A stretch of 14,335 bases of DNA from Deltaproteobacteria bacterium TMED58 (GTDB lineage: Bacteria > Desulfobacterota_D > UBA1144). Under the pieces are notes generated by a model. It saw only the letters and a program-made list of their open reading frames with translations. It searched no databases and had not been told where the DNA came from. Positions 7,768 to 14,335 of this stretch are shown one piece after another (position 1 is the stretch's first letter; each line of letters opens with the position of its first letter). The position numbers and the translations under genes were made by a program. The DNA lies in the NCBI GenBank assembly GCA_002167555.2, contig NHDL02000005.1:45238-59572 (forward strand). The letters run 5' to 3'.

Positions 7768-7773
7768 CTTAAT

Positions 7774-8946
7774 ATGAAATATAATTTTAGCAAAAGAACT
7801 GACCATTTTACTCTTCCAAAACAATGGGATAGTATGAGAGTTGCAAAGAAGTTAGAAAAAGAGACCGGTAAGAAGATTATCCATTTTGAAAAGGGTGATT
7901 ATCAGGGTTCAGACTTTGAAACACCTGCACATATTCTTAAAGCAACTGTCGATGCACTAGAAGCTGGATACGTCAGGTACGATCCAGGTCCTGGTCTTCC
8001 TGAGCTAAGAGAGCACATCGCACACGAAGTTATGAAAGATAGACGACCAGGCACAAAGCCAGAGGAAGTTATTATTTGTGCTGGTGCAAAAAATGCACTT
8101 ACAATGACACTATTAACATTATTAGAAGATGGGGATCACGTAATTTTTCCTAATCCTGGCTATCCACCAGATGAAGTTTGGGCAAAATATGCTAATGCAA
8201 AAATTGATCACACCCCACTAAACCAAGCTGATTGGCAATATGACTTAGATAAATTAGATGCCATGATAACAGATAAAACTAAACTGTTAATTATCAATAC
8301 TCCTCAAAGACCTAACGGTCAAATTGTTGAAAATCCAGAAGCAATTGCTGAGATAGTTTTAAAACATCCTAATTTATTAGTGATTACTGATGAGATTTTT
8401 AGTCAAGTTATTTACGATGGCAAGAAACATAAGACAATTTCATCCATTCCAGAAATGAAGGATAGATGTATAGTTATAGACACTTGGTCAAAAACTTATG
8501 CTATGACTGGATGGAGAATAGGTTTTGCTGTTGCAAATGAAGAGATAATTACAAAACTTTCTATATTTCTTCAAGACTCTATAACTAACGTTGCAGCATT
8601 CATTCAAAGAGCTGCATACGAGGCAGTTACTGGACCACAGGACTGGACTATAGAAAAAAGAAATTTACTAGAAAAGAAAAGAAATCTGATGGTTGAAGGT
8701 TTAAATAGTCTTCCGGGAGTTACTTGTATGACACCTCCTGGATCTTTCTATTGCTTCCCTGATATAACTGGAACTGGCATGAAGTCACAAGAGTTTACTG
8801 ATAAGCTTGTCGTTGATGCTGGTGTTGCAGTTGTTGCAGGAACAGCATTTGGTTCACAAGGTGAAGGTTTCGTTAGAGTTACCTATGCGGTTCACGATGA
8901 TGATATAGCTGAGGGAATTAAAAGAATGAAAGAGTTCCTATCATAG
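7774..8946 (+). CDS. Class I/II PLP-dependent aminotransferase (AspAT-like fold, substrate unknown)
   Basis: A 390-residue fold type I aminotransferase, probably cytosolic, acting on an amino acid that the sequence does not identify. Visible landmarks: RYDPGPGLPELREHI (68-82), GAKNALTM (104-111), FPNPGYP (125-131), the PLP-nitrogen Asp206 in TDEIFSQVIY (205-214), the Schiff-base Lys240 in TWSKTYAMTGWRIGF (237-251) and the carboxylate-binding Arg368 in GFVRVTYA (365-372). Two PLP-O3' contacts are unusual: NPTG reads RPNG (Arg179 replaces the Asn) and DEIY reads DEIF (Phe209 replaces the Tyr). It looks richer in G/C than its neighbours: hand counts give 29 and 27 of 60 at 7981-8040 and 8581-8640. 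It has its own promoter and a strong ribosome site. The protease gene follows after 1 base. Confidence 0.88.
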   Translation: MKYNFSKRTDHFTLPKQWDSMRVAKKLEKETGKKIIHFEKGDYQGSDFETPAHILKATVDALEAGYVRYDPGPGLPELREHIAHEVMKDRRPGTKPEEVIICAGAKNALTMTLLTLLEDGDHVIFPNPGYPPDEVWAKYANAKIDHTPLNQADWQYDLDKLDAMITDKTKLLIINTPQRPNGQIVENPEAIAEIVLKHPNLLVITDEIFSQVIYDGKKHKTISSIPEMKDRCIVIDTWSKTYAMTGWRIGFAVANEEIITKLSIFLQDSITNVAAFIQRAAYEAVTGPQDWTIEKRNLLEKKRNLMVEGLNSLPGVTCMTPPGSFYCFPDITGTGMKSQEFTDKLVVDAGVAVVAGTAFGSQGEGFVRVTYAVHDDDIAEGIKRMKEFLS

Positions 8947-8947
8947 T

Positions 8948-9742
8948 ATGATAAGAAAGCTTTTTTTAGCATTTTCTTTTGTCTGCATATTAATTTCTTG
9001 TTCTACTGCCCCAATCACAGGCAGGAGCCAATTAATTTTACTAACTGAATATCAAGAATTAAATCTAGGTAGTTCTGCGTTCTCTCAAGTTATGAAAGAG
9101 AGTAAAGTGTCGACCAATAAAGTTTATCTGGATGCTGTAAAAAGAGTAGGATTTAGAATTGCCCCCGTAACCAATAAAAACTATCAATGGGAGTTTACTG
9201 TTCTTCAATCAGATCAAATAAATGCTTGGTGCCTTCCTGGCGGCAAGATAGCCTTTTATGAGGGAATTTTAGACATAATGGAAAATGAAGCTCAAATTGC
9301 TGCCGTTATGGGACATGAAATCGCGCATGCTACAGCAAGACATGGTGGAGAAAGAATGAGTTTAGGTATATTAGCTCAAGTTGGAGCCATAGCTGTTCAG
9401 ATTGCAATGAAAGATAAGGACCCTGCAGTACAATATGCAGTTTTACAAGCCTATATTCCTACTGTACTTGTGGGTGCCATATTACCTTTTAGTAGAGCCC
9501 ATGAACACGAAGCCGATGAAATAGGACTAATTTATATGGCAAAGGCTGGATACAATCCAGAAGAGGCAGTAAGATTTTGGGAAATTATGTACGAAAAAAA
9601 TAAAGGTCAAAAAAGACCTCCAGCTTGGCTAAGTACTCATCCTCCAACTCAAAAAAGAATAGATGAAATAAAAAAGTTATTACCTGAAGCTATGGAAATT
9701 TATAATTTATCTGAGAAAGCTGAACTTAAAGTATTGCATTAA
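8948..9742 (+). CDS. M48-family zinc metalloprotease, lipoprotein
   Basis: A 264-residue periplasm-facing peptidase of the LoiP/BepA-like M48 type, probably involved in quality control of envelope proteins (family inference). The N terminus is a lipoprotein signal: MIRK, a hydrophobic stretch and the lipobox LISC, with Cys18 as the lipidated residue. Ser at +2 predicts outer-membrane sorting. TAPITGRSQLILLTE (20-34) is the conserved start of this family. The zinc site is HEIAH (His123, Glu124, His127), with the third ligand probably Glu186 in SRAHEHEADEIG (182-193). NAWCLPGGKI (92-101) is the substrate-edge strand and STHPPTQKRI (229-238) the conserved C-terminal motif. No TPR domain follows, so it is shorter than BepA. 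It lies 1 base after the aminotransferase gene, and its TAA overlaps the phoU stop on the other strand. Confidence 0.92.
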   Translation: MIRKLFLAFSFVCILISCSTAPITGRSQLILLTEYQELNLGSSAFSQVMKESKVSTNKVYLDAVKRVGFRIAPVTNKNYQWEFTVLQSDQINAWCLPGGKIAFYEGILDIMENEAQIAAVMGHEIAHATARHGGERMSLGILAQVGAIAVQIAMKDKDPAVQYAVLQAYIPTVLVGAILPFSRAHEHEADEIGLIYMAKAGYNPEEAVRFWEIMYEKNKGQKRPPAWLSTHPPTQKRIDEIKKLLPEAMEIYNLSEKAELKVLH

Positions 9743-10395
9743 AACTTATGGCCATGCTTAATGATATTCCCTGTTTTAATATAGTAAGTATCTTCTGCTA
9801 TATTAGTTGCAAGATCAGCTATTCTCTCTATATCTTTAACAATTAATACTAATGACTTGCAAGAATCAATATTTGTTGAATCAGCCTTCATAAGATTTAT
9901 AAGCTCTTTTGATAAGGCTACTTCAGCGTCATCAATCTCATTGTCCATCTCGCATACATCCAGGGAAAGTTTCTTGTCACCTCTAATAAATGCTTTAATT
10001 GATTGATTAACCATTTTCGATGCACCGTATCCCATTTTGGTTAATTCAGATAAATCATTTATTGGAGGATGATCTAAAAGAGTAATGGACTTTTTAGCTA
10101 TATTAACTGCATGATCACCAATTCTTTCAAGATCTTTAGTTATATGCATTGCCATTGTAATAAATCTTAAGTCTTCAGTGAGAGGTTGAAATAGGGCAAG
10201 AATTTCAATTGCTTTATCATCCAATTGAATTTCACAGTTATTAACTTCTTCTTCATTAATCAAAACTGTTTTAGCTATATCAGCATCTCTTTCTTGTAGC
10301 GATTTAATAGCTAAGTTCACGTTCTCTTCAGCAAGGGTGGCCATTTTGACCAAATTATTTCTTAAAAGCTCAAGTTCTGATATTAATTCTGACAT
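9739..10395 (-). CDS. phoU: Phosphate signalling / transport regulator PhoU
   Basis: A cytoplasmic all-helical protein that links the Pst transporter to the PhoR sensor and restrains phosphate uptake. Its 218 residues are slightly below E. coli PhoU (241), mostly from shorter ends. Two PhoU repeats are clear, each with a metal-binding ExxxD core: DLERIGDHAVNIA (88-100; E90, D94) and DIERIADLATNIA (188-200; E190, D194). QPLTEDLRFI (70-79) is the conserved segment of repeat one. It has a good ribosome site, AGGAGG (complement of 10403-10408), 7 bases before the ATG. It is the last gene of the pst operon, 20 bases after pstB. Its stop codon lies in the same TTAA as the stop of the converging protease gene. 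Confidence 0.94.
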   Translation of the reverse strand: MSELISELELLRNNLVKMATLAEENVNLAIKSLQERDADIAKTVLINEEEVNNCEIQLDDKAIEILALFQPLTEDLRFITMAMHITKDLERIGDHAVNIAKKSITLLDHPPINDLSELTKMGYGASKMVNQSIKAFIRGDKKLSLDVCEMDNEIDDAEVALSKELINLMKADSTNIDSCKSLVLIVKDIERIADLATNIAEDTYYIKTGNIIKHGHKF

Positions 10396-10402
10396 TTTAA
10401 TT

Positions 10403-10408
10403 CCTCCT
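10403..10408 (-). promoter_or_regulatory. Ribosome binding site of phoU
   Basis: The minus strand reads a full AGGAGG 7 bases before the phoU ATG at 10395. This lets phoU be translated strongly despite the 20-base gap after pstB. Confidence 0.7.
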
Positions 10409-10415
10409 TGTAATT

Positions 10416-11171
10416 TTAACCGAATCTTCCACTTATGTAATCATTTGTTTGTTGCTTACCTGGATTCAAAAAAATCTTTTTTGTTTCGTCATACTCTATT
10501 AGGTCTCCTAAAAAAAGGAACGCAGTATAATCTGAAACTCTCGAAGCTTGTTGCATATTATGGGTTACGATTACAATAGTAAAATCATCTTTTAGGGTTG
10601 TTATAAGCTCTTCAATTTTTGCTGTAGCAACAGGATCTAAAGCAGAACATGGCTCATCCATAAGTAAAACAGTAGGTTCTATTGCAATAGCTCGAGCAAT
10701 ACATAGTCTTTGTTGTTGTCCGCCGGAGAGTCCAAAAGCAGAATCATTAAGTCTATTTTTAACTTCTTCCCATAAAGCTGCCTGTTTCAAACTTTCTTCA
10801 ACTACATGGTCAATCTTACCTTTATTTTGTTCTCCACCAATTTTGAGTCCATAAGCAATATTTTCATAAATACTCATTGGAAAAGGATTAGATTTTTGAA
10901 AAACCATTCCAACATTTCGTCTTAATGTCGTTACATCATATCCAGTGGAGTTAATATCAATTCCATCTATCTTAATTTCTCCATCCATTGTAACAGAATC
11001 AATTAAATCGTTTAGTCTGTTAATGCACCTTAATAAAGTTGATTTTCCGCACCCTGAAGGCCCTATAAATGCAGTAACTTGTTTCTCTTTAATATCTAAA
11101 GAAATATCATTTAAAGCCTTAGAGCTACCATAAGATAAATTTAGGTTTCTGATTTCTATTCCTTTGCTCAT
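10416..11171 (-). CDS. pstB: Phosphate ABC transporter ATP-binding protein PstB
   Basis: The cytoplasmic ATPase that drives high-affinity phosphate import through PstC/PstA. It has 251 residues, typical of the family. All ATPase motifs are intact: Walker [10 protein letters not shown] (37-45), Q-loop [15 protein letters not shown] (91-105, with the PstB-specific NPFPMSIY), signature [14 protein letters not shown] (148-161), Walker [14 protein letters not shown] (168-180) and the switch histidine in [10 protein letters not shown] (202-211). The C terminus ends in the usual ...YISGRFG. A G-rich ribosome site (AGGGGA) precedes the ATG. It follows pstA after 10 bases. No oddities. Confidence 0.97.
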   Translation of the reverse strand: MSKGIEIRNLNLSYGSSKALNDISLDIKEKQVTAFIGPSGCGKSTLLRCINRLNDLIDSVTMDGEIKIDGIDINSTGYDVTTLRRNVGMVFQKSNPFPMSIYENIAYGLKIGGEQNKGKIDHVVEESLKQAALWEEVKNRLNDSAFGLSGGQQQRLCIARAIAIEPTVLLMDEPCSALDPVATAKIEELITTLKDDFTIVIVTHNMQQASRVSDYTAFLFLGDLIEYDETKKIFLNPGKQQTNDYISGRFG

Positions 11172-11181
11172 TTTATATCCC

Positions 11182-12765
11182 CTATCCTTTATGTTTTAAT
11201 TTTAGTCTGTTTCTAATAAGAATAGCACTAGAATTCAATACTATGACGATTAATATTAATAAAAGTGCCGTTGAAAATACCATAGGTAATGCTGCTTCGG
11301 AGTTAGGAGATTGAAATCCAACATCATAAATATGAAATCCCAGATGCATAAATTTTCTTTCTAAATGTAAATATGGAAAGTACCCATCTAAAGGCATAGA
11401 GGGAGCTAGCTTGACAACTCCTGTTATCATTAATGGGGCAACTTCACCTGTGGCTCTAGATATTGCTAAAATAAGCCCTGTTAGTATTCCAGGTAAAGAT
11501 GTTGGTATTATAATATTTCTTAATGTTTCCCACTTAGTCGCACCTAATGCTAGCGAACCATCTCTTATGCCTTTTGAAACTGCATTTAAACTTTCTTCTG
11601 TTGCAACTATAACAACTGGGACAGTAAGAAGTGCAAGAGTTAAAGATGCCCATAATATTCCACCTGTTCCATAAGTTGGTGATGGAAGATTGTCTTGATA
11701 AAATAAGGTATCAATCGATCCACCTATCCCATAGATAAAAAATCCTAAGCCAAATACCCCGAATACAATAGAAGGAACCCCAGCAAGGTTATTTACACAT
11801 ATTCTAATTAAAGCAACAGTTTTTCCTTGTTTTGCATATTCATTTAAATATACTGCAGCGATAACCCCTAAGGGCAGTACAGCAATACTCATTATTAAAA
11901 CCATCAAGATGGTTCCAAAAATCGCAGGGAACACCCCACCTTCAGTATTTGATTCTCTTGGTTTGTCTGATAAAAATTCCCATATTTTGGATAGATAAAG
12001 ACTTATTTTGCCCCTAAGTGTCAGTTCATTTGGTAGATTAAATCTTATAATATTTACCAAAGTTAAAAGTTTAGTTGCTCCTTCTATATCACTAACAACA
12101 AGTTTGGTCGAGTTAAGAATTTGAATATTTTCAAAAAGTTTTTTTTCTTCAATTTTATAACTGTTTAATAATTTAAGTTTCTTTTCATCAAGTTTAGTGA
12201 TTTTATTTTCATTCAAATTCACTCTCGATAAAACTCTCTTTTCTTTTTCTAACTCACTAAGTTTGAAATTTATTTCACCTATTTTTTTATTAATTACATT
12301 AATTTTTTTTGCTATACTGCTCTTATCTTTTAAGGACGAGTTGATAAGATTATAAAATTCATTTTTATTGTTTTTATTATATGTAATTTTTTTATCTTTA
12401 TGTTCAAAGGACTTAGGATATCCATAAAAGGAACCCCATTCGTCTCTTTCTATATGAAGAATTTCTTTATCATAACTAATACTTTGAATTTCAGAATCTT
12501 TTATCCATCTAAAATCAACACCATAAAAATCTCTATTACCTGTTTTTAGTTGAACAGTTAAATCATTATTAAAGTTTATTTCCTTCTTCTTGATTTCTCC
12601 TATAATATAAGAATTATTTTTTAGTTGAACTAAGGCGACATCTTTTTGCCAAAAAGTTGCAAACCCATAGTACATAACTAGCCCAATAAGCCCTGAAACA
12701 AGAAGTACACTTAAGGCCATCATGCAACCTGTTAACCAAATATAAAAAGAACCGTTTTTTTTCAT
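11182..12765 (-). CDS. pstA: Phosphate ABC transporter permease PstA, long form with periplasmic coiled-coil insert
   Basis: Inner-membrane permease subunit of the phosphate importer. It has 527 residues, against about 300 in E. coli PstA. The extra length is an N-terminal periplasmic region, about 35-270, between the first membrane helix (about 10-34) and the permease core. This region starts with beta-rich sequence ([12 protein letters not shown]) and then has a Lys/Glu-rich, probably coiled-coil segment (about 150-215). The core from about 275 has the permease helices and the ABC-coupling loop [21 protein letters not shown] (406-426), preceded by ATEESLNAV. Long PstA proteins of this kind are known in gammaproteobacteria, where they accompany a PstC with a periplasmic propeller. 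It starts 3 bases after the pstC stop, with only a weak ribosome site (coupled translation likely). Confidence 0.93.
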   Translation of the reverse strand: MKKNGSFYIWLTGCMMALSVLLVSGLIGLVMYYGFATFWQKDVALVQLKNNSYIIGEIKKKEINFNNDLTVQLKTGNRDFYGVDFRWIKDSEIQSISYDKEILHIERDEWGSFYGYPKSFEHKDKKITYNKNNKNEFYNLINSSLKDKSSIAKKINVINKKIGEINFKLSELEKEKRVLSRVNLNENKITKLDEKKLKLLNSYKIEEKKLFENIQILNSTKLVVSDIEGATKLLTLVNIIRFNLPNELTLRGKISLYLSKIWEFLSDKPRESNTEGGVFPAIFGTILMVLIMSIAVLPLGVIAAVYLNEYAKQGKTVALIRICVNNLAGVPSIVFGVFGLGFFIYGIGGSIDTLFYQDNLPSPTYGTGGILWASLTLALLTVPVVIVATEESLNAVSKGIRDGSLALGATKWETLRNIIIPTSLPGILTGLILAISRATGEVAPLMITGVVKLAPSMPLDGYFPYLHLERKFMHLGFHIYDVGFQSPNSEAALPMVFSTALLLILIVIVLNSSAILIRNRLKLKHKG

Positions 12766-12768
12766 AAT

Positions 12769-13986
12769 TTACAACTCAGCATACTTTTTCTTTAAGCGAA
12801 TTCTAATAACTTCTGCAATAGAGTTTATAATGAATGTGAAGCAGAATAATATGAAGGATGATAAAAATAATGTTCTGTATAGAGTACCGCCTACAGGTGC
12901 CTCTGGTATTTCAACGGCAATATTTGCAGATAAGGTTCTAAACCCATTAAAAATACTAAAATCCATAATAGGGGTATTTCCAGCAGCCATTAATACAATC
13001 ATTGTTTCTCCTACCGCTCTTCCAATACCAATCATAACTGCACTAAAAATTCCTGGGCTTGCACTAGGAAATACAATTTTTAATGCTGTCTGCCATTTTG
13101 TTGCTCCTAATGCTAGAGATCCCGAAATTAAATGTTCTGGTACATTTGATAATGCATCTTCGGATATTGTAAAAATAATTGGAATTACTGCAAAACCCAT
13201 TGCAATTCCTATTATTAAAGCATTTCTTTGATCGTATTGTATTTGGAACGATTCATACATCCAGGCGTTAAAATCGGAATTAAAGAATATTGATTCAAGA
13301 GAGTTTCCTATAAAAAGTGAAAGTATAAAGACAATTATAATTAAAGGTGCTCCAATAATAAGGTAGTTCATTCCCTCTTTCTTAAAATTCACAAAATGTT
13401 TAACTCTTTCCCATATTTTCGGCATATAAATAGTCAATATTATCAGTAGAATCGGAAAGCAAGCGATTGGTAAAAGTATTTTATCAATTTTTGGTGCTAA
13501 CCATAAGCCAGCAAGGAAACCAAGTACAACACTTGGTAGGGCAGCCATTACCTCTATTATTGGCTTAATTACTCCTTTAAGCTTTGGATGCATAAATTGT
13601 GATACACATATTGCTGCTAGTATTGCTATCGGAATTGCAAAAATTATTGCATAAAATGCACCTTTTAAAGTACCAAAGATAAGTGGAATAAGGCTAAGTT
13701 TTGGTTCAAATTCATCTGAACCTGAAGAGGATTGCCAAATATATTCAGGTCTATCAAATCCTTCATACCATACTTTTGAAAATATAGTTTCAAAAGTTGT
13801 CTCCGGGTGCTTAATATCAAAGTTAAATCTATTTATTTTATTTTTATCCAATGTTAAAAGTGCTCGGTCTTTAGTTGCAAATGCAGTTTTTAAAAACCCA
13901 TCATTGATTTTAAAACTTAACAATTCTTTTGATGACGTAGTTGAGTGGATAAGGACATTCCCAGATTCATCTATGCTTGTTATCAT
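12769..13986 (-). CDS. pstC: Phosphate ABC transporter permease PstC, C-terminal part after a frameshift
   Basis: Second permease subunit of the phosphate importer. This 405-residue frame opens with the last strands of a periplasmic beta-propeller (SIDESGNVLIHSTTS, 4-18), then KVWYEGFDRPEYIWQSSS (71-88) and FEPKLSLIPL, the join found in gammaproteobacterial PstC. The membrane core starts near 100, and the ABC-coupling loop ALGATKWQTALKIVFPSASPG is at 292-312. The family usually runs past 700 residues, so a start at 13986 is not the natural one. An in-frame TAA at 14014-14016 blocks extension, and there is no Shine-Dalgarno sequence, only an A-run. The missing propeller is encoded just upstream in another frame (next entry). 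Either the gene is joined by slippage at the A-run, or it is broken, or the sequence has a one-base error. Confidence 0.9.
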   Translation of the reverse strand: MITSIDESGNVLIHSTTSSKELLSFKINDGFLKTAFATKDRALLTLDKNKINRFNFDIKHPETTFETIFSKVWYEGFDRPEYIWQSSSGSDEFEPKLSLIPLIFGTLKGAFYAIIFAIPIAILAAICVSQFMHPKLKGVIKPIIEVMAALPSVVLGFLAGLWLAPKIDKILLPIACFPILLIILTIYMPKIWERVKHFVNFKKEGMNYLIIGAPLIIIVFILSLFIGNSLESIFFNSDFNAWMYESFQIQYDQRNALIIGIAMGFAVIPIIFTISEDALSNVPEHLISGSLALGATKWQTALKIVFPSASPGIFSAVMIGIGRAVGETMIVLMAAGNTPIMDFSIFNGFRTLSANIAVEIPEAPVGGTLYRTLFLSSFILFCFTFIINSIAEVIRIRLKKKYAEL

Positions 13987-14335
13987 TTTTTTTAAGGTTT
14001 GCTTTATATAGTTTTACAATCTTGTTTGTATGCCCGATTAGCGGCCTTACTTTAACTATATTATTTTGTGAATAGAATAAGACATTAAGAGAGCCATCTT
14101 CACCCCCAGCTACAATTGCTTGTCTACCATTAAGCATTTCAATCTTAGTGATAGGGGCATTTATTATTCTTCTCGAGTCTAAATAATCAATTTCATTTGC
14201 TATATCCCAATAGTGAATTCTTCCCTTATTTGATGATACAAAAATAATTTCTCCGTTGAAATAAATCCCTATGTCTGTTGGTATTGAATTTCCAAGATCA
14301 GATGTTATATCATATAATTTTGCAACTGCATTCTC
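13967..14335 (-). CDS. pstC: PstC N-terminal beta-propeller part, partial and frameshifted
   Basis: An open frame of 122 residues enters from the right edge and ends at TGA 13967-13969. It has WD40-like repeats typical of the periplasmic N-terminal domain of long PstC: GRIHYWDIANE, then AIVAGGEDGSLNVLFY, then PLIGHTNKIVKLYKANLKK. The last segment continues directly into MITSIDESGNVLIHST of the downstream frame. The joined text follows the usual pattern of a His, a hydrophobic strand, a basic residue, then D..G.....H.T. After the A-run this frame gives only NDNKHR before the stop, which has no family resemblance. The true gene start, first membrane helix and most propeller blades lie beyond the window. 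Confidence 0.82.
   Translation of the reverse strand, partial: ENAVAKLYDITSDLGNSIPTDIGIYFNGEIIFVSSNKGRIHYWDIANEIDYLDSRRIINAPITKIEMLNGRQAIVAGGEDGSLNVLFYSQNNIVKVRPLIGHTNKIVKLYKANLKKNDNKHR
13986..13993 (-). other. A8 homopolymer at the pstC frame junction (slippage site or indel)
   Basis: The coding strand reads CCTTAAAAAAAATGATAAC with eight A residues. With seven A residues it would read Leu-Lys-Lys-Met-Ile and fuse the two pstC frames without any other change. Runs of eight or nine A are known sites of RNA polymerase slippage, of replication indels and of sequencing errors. The ATG of the downstream frame is formed by the last A of the run. Confidence 0.8.

Noticed and set aside
9737-9763. 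CATTAA / TTAATG inverted repeat at the protease-phoU junction as a bidirectional terminator
   Set aside because: The stem is only 6 A-T-rich pairs with a 15-base loop and no flanking T-run. It is likely chance in AT-rich DNA.
10337-10579. Plus-strand open frame over the phoU/pstB junction
   Set aside because: It is antisense to two firm genes, with no family resemblance and no ribosome site, so it is a shadow frame.
12830-13231. 133-residue plus-strand open frame inside pstC
   Set aside because: It lies wholly antisense to the conserved permease core of pstC. Its sequence has no domain features and its length follows from the codon bias of the real gene.
1-14335. CRISPR arrays, transposons, tRNA genes, phage or toxin-antitoxin modules
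   Set aside because: No regularly spaced repeats, transposase-like frames, terminal inverted repeats or cloverleaf-like stretches were seen, and nearly every base is assigned to a housekeeping or transport gene.

Overview
The window is a very compact, AT-rich stretch of bacterial chromosome holding thirteen genes and almost no non-coding DNA. The only non-coding gap over 30 bases is the 157-base divergent spacer at 7617-7773. I see no tRNA, rRNA, insertion sequence, prophage, CRISPR array or origin. The low GC, 4- to 8-base gene overlaps and abutting convergent stops suggest a streamlined Gram-negative bacterium, possibly marine (inference). Two features point towards gammaproteobacteria: a PstC with a periplasmic beta-propeller followed by a KVWYEG...PEYIWQSSS segment, and a PstA enlarged by a periplasmic insert. 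The lineage is not settled by this sequence.

Layout. Bases 1-6572 (+) are one tightly packed run: trkA (5' end cut by the window edge), trkH, ribF, aroE, thrC, thiE. TrkA and TrkH form a potassium uptake system. RibF makes FMN and FAD, AroE works in aromatic amino acid synthesis, ThrC makes threonine and ThiE makes thiamine phosphate. They share no single pathway; this is a housekeeping cluster.

Convergent to this, at 6543-7616 (-), is a deoxyhypusine-synthase-family gene. Bacteria lack the eukaryotic substrate eIF5A, so a polyamine role such as homospermidine synthesis is likely. Divergent from it, at 7774-9742 (+), a class I aminotransferase with unusual PLP-contact residues is followed after one base by a lipoprotein M48 metalloprotease.

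Bases 9739-14335 (-) are the distal part of a phosphate operon transcribed right to left as pstC-pstA-pstB-phoU. The phosphate-binding protein and any PhoB/PhoR genes would lie beyond the right edge. The pstC reading frame is broken at a run of eight A residues (13986-13993). The beta-propeller frame upstream and the propeller-plus-membrane frame downstream would join perfectly if one A were missing.

I found no clearly new multi-gene system. The best leads are the pstC homopolymer frameshift, the altered PLP pocket of the aminotransferase, the DHS-family enzyme without the usual KHH motif, the degenerate second nucleotide-binding motif of TrkA, and the extreme packing of convergent gene ends.
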